This document shows positions 1 through 9,728 of a DNA stretch of 64,000 nucleotides, piece after piece (position 1 is the first letter of the stretch; each line of letters opens with the position of its first letter). A program made the translations under genes and the position numbers. The notes under the pieces were generated by a model. That model was not told the origin of the DNA. It saw nothing but the letters and a program-made list of their open reading frames with translations, and ran no database searches. The stretch comes from Ceratodon purpureus (lineage: Eukaryota > Streptophyta > Bryopsida > Pseudoditrichales > Ditrichaceae): positions 5,183,089 to 5,247,088 of the forward strand of contig CM026431.1 of assembly GCA_014871385.1 (NCBI GenBank). Reading direction: 5' to 3'.

Positions 1-1005
1 TCTGCGTAGTCTGGTCCGATCTGGGCATGACTAGGCGGATCCAAGCAACGGATCACTATCGGCTGCGACGGTTGGGGATGCGATAGCTGAACTCTGCCCT
101 GCTGGCACTAGAAGGTGACCTCCAAGGGAAAGACGGAGACGAAGTCTCGGACACGGCCACCACCAGCAACGGGATCGCGGTCCGCCATGGGGGGGACATC
201 GAATCTCAAGACACTTAGCTATGCTGTAGCACTACATATGCAGCTTGCACACGCCCCCAAGAAGGCTTCGAGCCAAGAGAACAAGAAGTGGCGGAAAGGT
301 TGTTGCGACACGAGCAGGTGGAGGCCGAATTAGTGGCGGCCACCACACACTTGGAACAGTTTTCAAGAACCCACTCAACTCGTGCCATGCCGGGTGAGAC
401 TTTGCTAGAGAGGGTGGAGAGGAGTAGGGCCGGATTCCTCATCAAGACAATGACACATAAGGTGCTACTCAGCAAAAATATAAAATCCAAAAGGAAATAG
501 AACACTTCTAGAGTAAGGTGATCATTGCTTGTTTTGTAGGTGGAAGTTGACAATCGTCACGAGCTTCAATTGAATGGGCAATTGAGTTGTTCAAGGAGAT
601 CAAAGAGGGATGTTGAATTCCAGGTTGTGACTAGAAGAGCGGTTGCTACGTAGAGTGTGTTGATGCTCACACCACATCTATTCAAATGGGGAACCTGCAA
701 AATGCAGCCATGGATACCGGGTTTTAATACTAGCAAACTTAGAGGAATAAAGATGCCAATATGGATAACCCTAAATTTTGTCCCAGGAAAAATCCTTTCT
801 AGTTATATGATGATCTTGCTCAAAGCCTGGGAGTAGTCTTGGGTCGACACAAAGGCTAAGTTCTAAAAACTTAATAAAATTACTAAGTTCTAAAAACTTT
901 AAACTGTAAACAGATTATGTCAGAAACTATTGAAACAAAAGAACAAACATAAGAAAAGAGAAAAACTAAACAGACTTATGATTGAGGATCGTAGAGGCTC
1001 CCGTC
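1..1005. other. Leading spacer, no gene recognised
   Basis: Nothing convincing is seen here. Two overlapping short open frames on the plus strand (115-333 and 288-500) have no recognisable motif and no clear splice partners. Bases 840-960 hold a near-duplicated phrase (TTCTAAAAACTT twice). The stretch after 900 is AT-rich and may be the 3' flank of the minus-strand gene that follows. Confidence 0.4.
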
Positions 1006-3479
1006 CTATTTAGTGACTTGGAGCTCAAAATCATGGAGAAGTTCAACGAAACCGCGAATGTCATCTTCCTCCGAAAGTTCTCCAATGGTCTTCTTGGTGG
1101 AAATCCCTCGAAAACGCCTCCATTCGTCAAAAGCGTTTCTAGCCCAGATCTCAAAATGCAGACTCCGTCTCTCACCACCCATTGAGGTATTTTTGAATTC
1201 CTTCTCGTCCAGTTCACGGAACCGGGAACTATTTTTCACACGGCCTACAACCAACAAACCGAAACAGAAAACTGGAAACCAACTCAAATCTTAATAGAAA
1301 AATGAAAGCCGCAATAAAACAAAACAGACAGTTTACAAATTCATATATTTATTAAACTTCAAAGATAGGCAGCTTAAAAAAGGGACAAACCTGAGGTTCT
1401 CTGATTATTGTCGTTATTGTTATCTTCAGCGTCGTCGTCGTTCGTATCATCTTCATATTCTGGAAAGTTTCCACTCTGTGGAATGAAGACATTATCGGCA
1501 TCATCCTCCTCGTCATCATCGCGATCATACTTATCCTCTCCGCGGCAAACATCTCCATCGCCCTCCCTTAAATCTTCTTCATCGTCTTCCTCTGCCACCG
1601 CCGCAAACATCCCTCCCTCGAGCAACTCTGCAATCACCTCGCCAATACCACACAAACCCAATATCAGTCTAGAGGTAATCTAAGTAGACAGTTATCTCTA
1701 AGCAGACGAAAGAAGTAAAATCAAAATAAAACTGAATGTATTAAGTGAAGCACTAAGCAGGAAAAAAAGATCAGACATAAAACTTACCTGGAGCCTGGAA
1801 TCACCTCTCCAAGAACAGTAACCGCAGAAACCAACTCCTCCGGCGACGTTGGAATCACTTGTGGTGGAATCAACTGCTCAGGGACAGCGGGTAGCATCTC
1901 CTCTTTGGCAACTACAAATTCACAATAAACATATTAGATTCAACAAAGATGAAAAAAAAACCCAATAAACAAAGACAAATCACTAAATCAACTCAAATAA
2001 ATTATTAAGATTCTACACTATACCTCCGCAAAATCTACACAATCTAGGATCTTGAATATAATTGTAGACAAGCAATCTCCGAGCCTCAGCTTCTCGCCAA
2101 CTATAACTATAGACGACACATGAATCTGGAAAAAACATAGAAACAAAAATTAGATACAAAACTGCGCTGCCGCTCGGCTTCAGCGGCCTTCGGCCACACA
2201 TGGCCTCTAACCTTCGTCAACATAGCCATATTTGCCGTCTTGAAGGACTCCAGGACCATCCGCTCGCGCAACAACGTCCACCTCATCACAAAGATCCAGG
2301 CTTGAGTCAAAAAACAGAAATCAGAAACCACTAATCATAAATCTGATAACTAATACATTCACAAAATACATACAATAGAGAAACAGAAAACAAATAACAA
2401 CAACAGACAACAAGAAAATACCTGAATCATCAACCATCGGCTCGTACATAGAAGAATCATTGATATCGAACGAATCACCCTTCGAAGCTACAAACAAATC
2501 AAAGAAATATATTAGAAGACCAAAACACATGAAGAATCAACAACAAAGGACACAAAAAAAATGATACTGTTAACAAAACAATTTTATACAAAGATGCGCT
2601 GCCGCGCGGCTACAGCGGCTTGCGGCCGCACATGGCCCCAAAAAATGATTTAATCCTAAACCAAACTAAACATAAACAGAAAAGAATTTAAAACAGATTA
2701 ATCTATTTTCATAATTCTTCCACCTGTTACAACTAATTAGTGAATGTATGATTACATACCTTTAATATCTGTTATGTCTTCAACTTCCTCTAATCCCTCG
2801 CAGACGATATTACTATTATCCTCAGGATTTAACGACCTTACAGGATTTTAATTATTTTTAGTATACAAATCAACAACACATTAGAACTAATTCCTTTATT
2901 AGAATTCATTTCTTTTATTACAAATCAATGAAATACAAAACGAATACTCACCTGAGTCGTTTGTGTCGATTGTGTCTGGGAGATATACTCATCCAGTACT
3001 TGGTTGCACAAGACGATGTCGAGTTCGCCGCTCACGCTCTCAACATTCTGTCGAATCTTCTTGTCCAGTTCGTGTTCACGCTCCAGATTCTCGAGAAACT
3101 CATTCTCTGTAACTTCGACTCCGAAACTTGGAACAGAACTACTCGGCATCACCATCCCTAATCAAACAATTAACAAAAACAGTTAATAAAGATAATACTA
3201 TGCATTTGAAACATAATAAACATCAATAAACATTATACTATGCATTTGAAACATATTAAACATAATAAACTAGAAAATTAGATTAAAATGGAACGATTAT
3301 GAAACTAATCTAAGATTACCTTGGGAGTAGATTACTTCGGTCTTCACAGATACAACGGTGTCGTTGCGTCGATGACGTAAATTAAACGAAGGAATAACCA
3401 GCATCTTTGGGATAGGCTGCAAGTCGAGATCACTGGGCTCCAGCAACCTCTTCTTTCCTGCACTCTTGATATCCTCCAT
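1006..3479 (-). CDS. Multi-exon gene of unknown function ending in a Crypton/ZMYM-like helical domain
   Basis: Not a protein I recognise as a whole. The first ATG is at 3479. Exons on the minus strand with GT-AG borders: 3479-3320, 3157-2952, 2820-2760, 2487-2422, 2300-2212, 2125-2024, 1911-1788, 1668-1391 and 1244-1006. Phases agree at every join except 2212/2125, so that junction is unsettled; the protein is roughly 440 aa. Visible parts: a charged helical stretch (exon 2), a very acidic Asp/Glu/Asn-rich block (1400-1600), then a C-terminal domain with ARNAFDEWRRFRG followed by ELSEEDDIRGFVELLHDFELQ. The last resembles the helical N-terminal domain that precedes the recombinase in Crypton elements and their ZMYM/QRICH-like host derivatives. 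No recombinase catalytic domain follows. It could be a host regulator built from such a domain or a decayed gene. Splicing is well supported; function is not. Confidence 0.5.
2163..2205. repeat. GC-rich intronic repeat, copy 1
   Basis: About 43 bp beginning TGCGCTGCCGCTCGGC, very GC-rich in an otherwise AT-rich intron. It matches 2595-2637 at most positions, and the internal GCCGC/GCGGC blocks can pair with each other. It sits beside the only exon junction of this gene whose phase is unclear. Confidence 0.55.
2595..2637. repeat. GC-rich intronic repeat, copy 2
   Basis: Same module as 2163-2205, beginning TGCGCTGCCGCGCGGC and ending in GCACATGGCC, in the same orientation but in a different intron of the same gene. 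Confidence 0.55.
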
Positions 3480-4345
3480 CTACATGAGACAATAAAATTT
3501 AAGAACACAAGAGTCAAGAAAATGTGAAGCGAATTAAAATTAACAAGACCGAAGATAAAATGAAATGAATAAAATCAAAATATAAAAACCTAAACAGATA
3601 TATAAATATAAAGAAAACTCACCTCGAACAGTAAACACAACGTTGTCGAAATTCCTGCTGCCGCTCCTATTAAACCTGCTGCAATAAGAAAAACAAGTTA
3701 AAATACTAAACAAGTTAAAACATATACACAGAAAGCCGTCCAGGTGTCTAACATTTCCAATTGAATCTTAAATCTTGACAACAATCATTGAAAGTACAGA
3801 AGAAAATGCGGCGCAAGGTACCTGACGTAATCAGACAATTGCCGAGGCTGCAATCGATCGCACCCAAAGCCGCACTAAACTGCAAGAAAACCATAGAACA
3901 ATAAGAACAAAACGAGAGTACAAAGATAACTCTAAAAACCATTAACGAAGAAACGAAAGAAACAAAATCACAAAAGTACAGAAACGTACCGAATGACGAA
4001 GAACACAGACGCTCCAGAGAAAATCACCACCGACTTGATAAGAAACGAGAACAAAATGCAAGTGCGAGTCACAAAACCTACTAATACAAACTAAGAAACT
4101 TAAACCCTAAACGGCCGCCGCTAAAACCTCAGCAAATTAACAAGAAACAACTACCGCAACACCCTTAAAAGCAACAACGTCGAAACAAAACCAATCGCCG
4201 AAAACAATTGCTAAAAATATCGCCAAAAACAATCGCCAAACAACACAAAACAGCAAAATCTAAAAACAAACACAATACAAAAAACTAACACAAAACTCAC
4301 AGCGCGCACCCGCAGACGCGGAGCTCGCGCGAGCAAAAATGGAAA
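3480..4345 (-). promoter_or_regulatory. Spliced, ATG-free 5' leader
   Basis: Between the TATA box and the first ATG (3479) the minus strand shows exon-like blocks with good borders near 4037-3994, 3882-3825 and 3680-3624, each flanked by TTNCAG-type acceptors and GTA/GTG donors. I see no ATG in any of these blocks, so they read as untranslated leader exons. The last intron ends directly at the start codon (CTCATGTAG before ATG). A telo-box-like run AAACCCTAAAC lies near 4102-4113. Confidence 0.4.
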
Positions 4346-4370
4346 GAGAGCGGGCTTGGGACCTCCACTT

Positions 4371-4382
4371 CCTATTTATACC
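4371..4382 (-). promoter_or_regulatory. TATA box of the minus-strand gene
   Basis: The minus strand reads GGTATAAATAGG, a strong plant TATA box, about 0.9 kb upstream of the first ATG at 3479. Transcription would start near 4340, where a GC-rich leader begins. Confidence 0.55.
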
Positions 4383-5253
4383 CCCCGATTCCACGGCCAC
4401 AGGTAACAGATGCTTCTGGAACCATCGCCCAATTACGACGAATGGTTCAGATCTTCCAAATTAGATCCTACGGCCACAAGATGTCCAGCACATTTATCAT
4501 CCATTTCAAAATTGGACGAACGTACCGCGGTCACGGATGATCAATCCAGCTGTCAAGGATTCGAGGTCGCAGCAAATCGAGAACTGCCACGTGTCTTACT
4601 CTAGAATGTTCTGAGACAAAACCCATATCGTTTGCAACATGTAATTCTATCCCGTATATATTCATAAGAACTCTAGGTCTCGATATATAAATCAGACATT
4701 GAGGTCCGTAAAGGTTCTAAATGTGTCCGGGATTGTGGCTCGATTAATATCCGTTCTATATCCTGACCCACAGACCATGGAATCCATGTATATCTGTCGG
4801 GTATACAGGGCTAAGTCCTGATTAAATAATGAATCTTCATTGCCTGGCGTAATAATGTATGTGAAGTATAAATCCATAGTGAAAAGCGTTATGAACTATA
4901 TCGGTTCCGTGGCAATTTTTCCACTTGACATCGAATCCCATATCGTTTGCAATCACAAAGGTGTTCAAGTATAAATCGATTAGCTTGTATAAAGTAATTA
5001 ATATTCAATGGTAACGTGGCCTGGTGGTTCCCGAGAATGGGTTGTGGTGCAAACCACATGCACATGGCATTCACGCAATTCAAGGCCGATCAGCGTGGGG
5101 TACTCGGTCATCCTGGGTAGTGCTGGGATTGTACACGAGTACGCTTAGGTCAGCATGTTGACTTCCCGGGCAGCGTTGAGCAGCTGTCGGGCAGCGATGG
5201 GTAGTTGTCGGACATCGAGGGCAGAAACATAAATTTCCTTCGGGCGTTACGCC

Positions 5254-5378
5254 GGGTGAGGCCCCCGCAGGGGTGGCTACGCGATGGGAGGCACCCCTAC
5301 GCTCGGGTCGGGCTACGCCCTACCCCTACGCTCGGGGTACCTCCCATCCCATGAGCCCCCCCTGCGGGAGGCTCACCC
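5254..5378. repeat. GC-rich fold-back (imperfect palindrome)
   Basis: The 125-bp segment starts GGGTGAGGCCCCCGCAGG and ends with the near-complement of it (CCTGCGGGAGGCTCACCC). Inner blocks GATGGGAGG/CCTCCCATC and CCCCTACGCTCGGG/CGAGCGTAGGGG also pair, so one strand can fold along nearly its whole length. No open frame is credible. It looks like a small fold-back element or MITE; no clear target duplication was seen. Confidence 0.6.
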
Positions 5379-5760
5379 TTTACATTCCAACTCCCAACGG
5401 CTATAACAACATGGCAATATTCGAATCAATCCAGAAGCGCACCCAAACCCGTCACTGAACCCAAAACCACCGTCACCTACTAATCAACAACAACTTCCTC
5501 AAATCTATCTTCACCAAGGTTTTGGGTTTCAACGGTTTCTAGGTACAGTGACGGGTTTTCGGGGTCAGCCTTCCTCGACGTCAATCACGCAACATTGTCG
5601 CCATAATTGTGTGCATGACGAGATCAGACGACAATCAATCCGAATTCTAGAAAACAAATAGTGGGCTCTTGCGGATTTGTTACACTGATGGACACTTGAC
5701 ATGATTTGGGCAAGTTGCGGAAGCTGGGGTGTTTGGAGCAGCGATTGTCTACTGTTGAGG

Positions 5761-6833
5761 ATGGCTTCGGAAGGGGAGGAGGATTTCGATACCGGTGAGT
5801 CGGAGCCGGGAGAGGGAGGTCGTGGAAGGGGTGGTGGTCGAAGCGGGACGATGAGTGAAGCGATGGTGGGGCAGGATGTGCATGTTGTGGGTGAGGCTGC
5901 AGGCGTTGCCGTTGTTGTTTCTTTGGAGGATGAAGGCTCTGGAGATGATACAGGTGAAGGAGTTTTTTGATTTGGGTTGATGGCTTGGATTTGGTGAACT
6001 TGTTGAAGTGTGTGAATTAGGGCTAGTTTGTGAATAACTGAAAGCTTATTTGACAGAGTTAGTCATAGACCGGATGCTCAAGGCGTTAGGAACGCGGGAT
6101 TCCCGAGGCATTGCGCTCGAGACAACTCAAATTGGGCAAGCTGCTACACCACTTAGTGGACTGAGGTACTCTTAGGACTACGCAAGCATTTCATATTTTT
6201 AGCCCAATGTCATCGTTTGCACAGGATTATGTGAAACGTTTCACAGGATCACAGAAAAACATGATTCCTTTTGCAGTTTCCATCCTGTGAAACGTTTCTA
6301 GGCACGTAATTAACCACTGTAGGTGTTTCTATTCTTGTAGGCACAGGAGATTACGCCGAGTGTCTGCCGATGAAGAACCATTGGTTCCTATTCCAATGGC
6401 AGTTCTTGGTAACAAGGGTGACACACCTGGGGCATCGTCTAGGAGCCTTCTAGGTTCCTTAGAAGACGTTGTTTACCGGGTAAATAGACTCAAACAAGAG
6501 CTTCTGTGTGGGGTAAGTTTTCTCAAACTACACGTTCAATATACTCACATCAATATTCGAATGAAAAAGTGATAGTTATACATTACTAACAATGTGGAAC
6601 TTGTGCAGGTGTGCCTAGAAGTTCTAGTTGAACCCACCACAATCATATGCGGTCATACTTTTTGCAAGCTTTGTTTAAAGACATCATGCAAAACTAAAAG
6701 CTTATGCCCCATATGCCAAGCCGAAGTGCCCCTGCCGAGAGAGGATTTCGTAATCAGCGTTATCCTATGGAATATCATTCAGTTAATGTTCCCGGAAGAC
6801 ATTGCCGATCGTTGGCTCAAGAAGCTAGATTAA
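5761..6833 (+). CDS. RING-finger (C3HC4) protein, probable E3 ubiquitin ligase
   Basis: Four exons join in frame: 5761-5953, 6057-6165, 6341-6512 and 6609-6833, giving 232 aa. The C-terminal half carries a textbook C3HC4 RING split by the last intron: CGVC, then 11 residues, CGHTFCKLC, 10 residues, CPIC. Such domains bind two zinc ions and recruit an E2, so an E3 role is the family expectation; the substrate is unknown. The N-terminus is acidic and Gly/Arg-rich (about residues 1-45) with no other domain seen. The RING resembles those of LONRF/ORTHRUS-type proteins, but no partner domain is present. An in-frame ATG at 5701 would add 20 residues; I chose 5761 because MASEGEEDF starts the hydrophilic tail. 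The gene converges on a lipase pseudogene. Confidence 0.75.
6166..6340 (+). other. RING gene intron with palindromes and a segment copied near 56 kb
   Basis: This intron holds a perfect 14-bp palindrome GTGAAACGTTTCAC, repeated in part about 60 bp later as TGTGAAACGTTTC. Its 5' part (6182-6232) is almost identical to 56047-56097, about 50 kb away. Confidence 0.6.
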
Positions 6834-6899
6834 GCCCTGAACATTAAAGTAGACACTGTACAGTTTAAATATACTCTCCGGGCTAGACCATTGATCACC

Positions 6900-8424
6900 A
6901 TGTGATCCTAGCTTTCGGAAGAATATTACTTCAAGATCAACAAGAACCGGCATTCATCTGCGTATTAGTCCAACATTGTAAGCAGGGGGAGTCATTTGAC
7001 CATATGCCTGCATGTTTCGGGAACAAAATCACAACAGCAGTTCGGGCGTGCCATTACAAACGCAGTGATCAGCACATGCTAATTAGTGACTCACGTGGAA
7101 TAATTGAACACTCCATTTTGAAAACCCTTCGCATAATATTCTTGCATAATCTCAACAATGCAAAGCCAAACAATGCTCAATCTATCAGCAACTGCTTATC
7201 GACTCTGACCAATGAGACTGAAAATTTCAATTACAGATACACTTCACATACCAGTAGCTCAGCGAACTCTAAAACTTCCAAGTCAACGGCTGCTTAGATT
7301 TTTAACCTCTTGACAAAAAAATCTTTGGCAGACCAAACAACATTCACTAGCAGTAGATCCTCACCGAGTCAATGGCATATTCAAAAATGTACGCCCAAGC
7401 GTCCAGCACCAACAAATTGGTATATCCCCGGTATGCGGTAGGGCCAATGAGTGTCAAACTTCAAATCATCTGAGCCGTTTCATGATCGGTAGCCGCTGCT
7501 ACACCAACACTTGCAGCCTGCAATGAGACCATCACAAGAGAGCCTGTACGTTAACGAGGCTCCATCATTACCTGGCAGTTTATCTTTAAAAAGCCACGGA
7601 ATGAAAGTTACGAATTCGACGTCACCTGAAGAGATCTCAAGTGCAGCATAAAGACATGAAACAGCTCGGATAACAAAGGGTTGACAAATGATGGCCCTAC
7701 CTCGTACCTTAGGTCAGTTATAAAGCTTACCTGCGACAAGCCAATGAAGTGAACAGGTTGATTCGTCTCCGTAGAAATGTAAAGCACCTGCGCGGGGAGG
7801 TCATACTGTGCATGCTGATCCCACGACCAGTTCCAGTACTCCTGCATACAAATATTGAGGAGTCGATCGAGGAACTATCAGATGTGTCGTTATATTTGCA
7901 GCATAATTATTCCTCCTCATTCCATAGAAATGTTCATATACAATCATCAACGCATTTCTTCGACGCTAATGAGCGAACTTCAAAGTATAACAGTCGGGAA
8001 TTCATGTCATTCACAGCAATTAGACACACCGAGAAGAATTAATTAGTAATTTGAGATTTATAAGCTCATGCAGAGAAAGTCCGGACGGACTCTCAAGCTG
8101 GAATTTATTGCGGGCATAGGCTTGGTTATTGAACAATGACATTTACGAACACTAAGCACGTAGCGCTGATCATATCCATGCGCTTATATTGATCAAAGAT
8201 GAAAGATTTTGAGAGTGACCTACCCGATCCGTGGACTTGAGGCGAGTATGACCACGGCTCCAGTACGTTGCACGTTGATGGCCAATCCAGACGTCAAATC
8301 CGTCATTCAGCAGCATAATCGGCAGGAGACTGCTACTTCGGTTTTCTAAGTCACCGAACTCAAACCAGGTATTGCCATTCAAAAACTCTTGATGCATAAG
8401 TAACACCGGGGAGCCCTTTCCGGC
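6900..8424 (-). pseudogene. Acid lipase (AB-hydrolase, MPL1/gastric-lipase-like) pseudogene
   Basis: On the minus strand, pieces of an acid triacylglycerol/steryl-ester lipase lie in the family's order. 8424-8224 encodes GKGSPVLLMH and GFDVWIGHQR; 7841-7731 encodes EYWNWSWDQHAQYDLP and then HFIGLSQ, where the family has the nucleophile elbow GHSQG; 7517 to about 7390 matches the AALLxP region (TLIGPTAYRGY); about 7150-7095 and 7007-6905 match the later KGxFxxYD and YGQxTPPxYN motifs. Splice borders of the first three pieces are good. Decay is plain: an in-frame TGA near 7463, a further stop in the last piece, His lost before the Ser, Gly after it replaced by Ala, and no N-terminal signal/lid exons upstream. 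It is a broken host gene with an old 736-bp repeat just upstream. Confidence 0.75.
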
Positions 8425-8495
8425 CTGCAAAGAAGACAATAATGATCACATGCACTCCAATTGCTGAATATAATGCGTCATGTTAAAAGGATTGT

Positions 8496-9231
8496 GGGCC
8501 GGAAGCACAATAAAGTGGACCACAAAAGTGCTTAGCTCATTGTCGATTTCAACCCGTTTTGTAAACATGCAAGAAAGTGGCATCTAAAACTTCTTGATGG
8601 AAAATGAAGTTTGGGATATGGAAAGTAGACTTGACGTACTACAACTTCCGAAATTTGCGTTTGTAGTTGTTGAGTTGAGACACCTCTATGAACACCACAA
8701 ACTTGAAGAAAGTTAATGCAGTCATTTGGAAAAGTGACCATATTAAATCGTAGTTTTGACAGAAAATACTTTTGACTTCGTCGGGCCCTTTGTTTGTACA
8801 TTACGCTTGTAGAAATGATCCGAGTGGTCGTGTTTGCAATCCTACATTGGCAAGAAGAATCTCCGAAACGTTTTTAAAACACTGTTTTTGGTGAAACTTT
8901 TTGTGAGGTTTTTTCACCGAACATTGTTTTATAAATTGGAAAAAAACATCCTTTAAAGACAATAAAGGGCCCCAAATGAAGAAATTAAGACTTTGGAAAA
9001 GTTCATTTTCATGATTTAGAACTAGCGGTCAAATTAGGTATCAATTGAAGATGTTTTTTATGGAGATGCATGTAAGATACCTTATGAAACCTTAAAAAGT
9101 GACTAAAATGCTCAAATACTGCACCAAAATGCTCAAAATCAGCTTTGAGCTATAAAAAACAGCACACTTCATATTCACTTCCTAGTGATCACATATTGCA
9201 CTTGGTGGTCCACTTTATTGTGCTTCCCCCC
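8496..9231 (+). mobile_element. 736-bp short inverted-repeat element, copy 1
   Basis: The left end is GGAAGCACAATAAAGTGG and continues ACCACAAAAGTGC; the right end is its complement, CCACTTTATTGTGCTTCC. The interior is AT-rich and non-coding. The same family recurs at 35735-36472 (reverse) and 60404-61139 (736 bp), with a fragment at 55940-56047. This copy is the most diverged in its left half. It behaves like a non-autonomous DNA transposon; the superfamily is not identified and no clear target duplication was found. Confidence 0.7.
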
Positions 9232-9728
9232 GGTTTAGGGTTTTGTCAGAAATCACTTTTAATTTTGCGGTGCTCTTTGTATATTTAACAGGTATTCTAA
9301 AATAGTCAATTCATATACTCATTAATTGGTTTAGGGTTCCAAGAGTATCGCAACTTTGCAAGGATGTTTTTTAAGGGGTTCACTTCCGCGGTACTTTCTT
9401 TGTGTATTTTTTCACCGAACATTGTTTTTTGAATTGAAAAAAACATCCTTTAAAGACAATAGAGGGCACCAAATGAATAAATTAAGACTTTGGAAAAGTT
9501 CATTTTCATAATTTAGAACTAGTGGTCAAATTTAGTTTCAATTCAGGATGTTCTTTTAATAAAGATGCGTGTAAGATACCTTTTGACACTCTAGAAAGTG
9601 ACTAAAATGCTCAAAAACTACACCAAAATACTCAAAATCAGCTTTGAGCCTTAAAAAACAGCACACTTCATATTCACTTCTTAGTGGTCACATTTTGCAC
9701 TTTGTGGTCCACTTTATTGTGCTCTCCC
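9232..9728 (+). mobile_element. Partial second copy of the 736-bp element, joined to copy 1
   Basis: It begins abruptly inside the element (GGTTTAGGGTTTTGTC) right after the right terminus of copy 1 and runs to its own right terminus (CCACTTTATTGTGCTC). The two copies therefore stand head to tail with the second lacking its left third. This could be a nested insertion or an unequal-exchange product. Confidence 0.65.

Noticed and set aside
115-553. Overlapping open frames on both strands near the window start
   Set aside because: No motif, no splice partners and mutual overlap; treated as chance.
1006-1294. Plus-strand frames opposite the last exon of the first gene
   Set aside because: Shadow of the minus-strand exon, whose phase agrees with its upstream exons.
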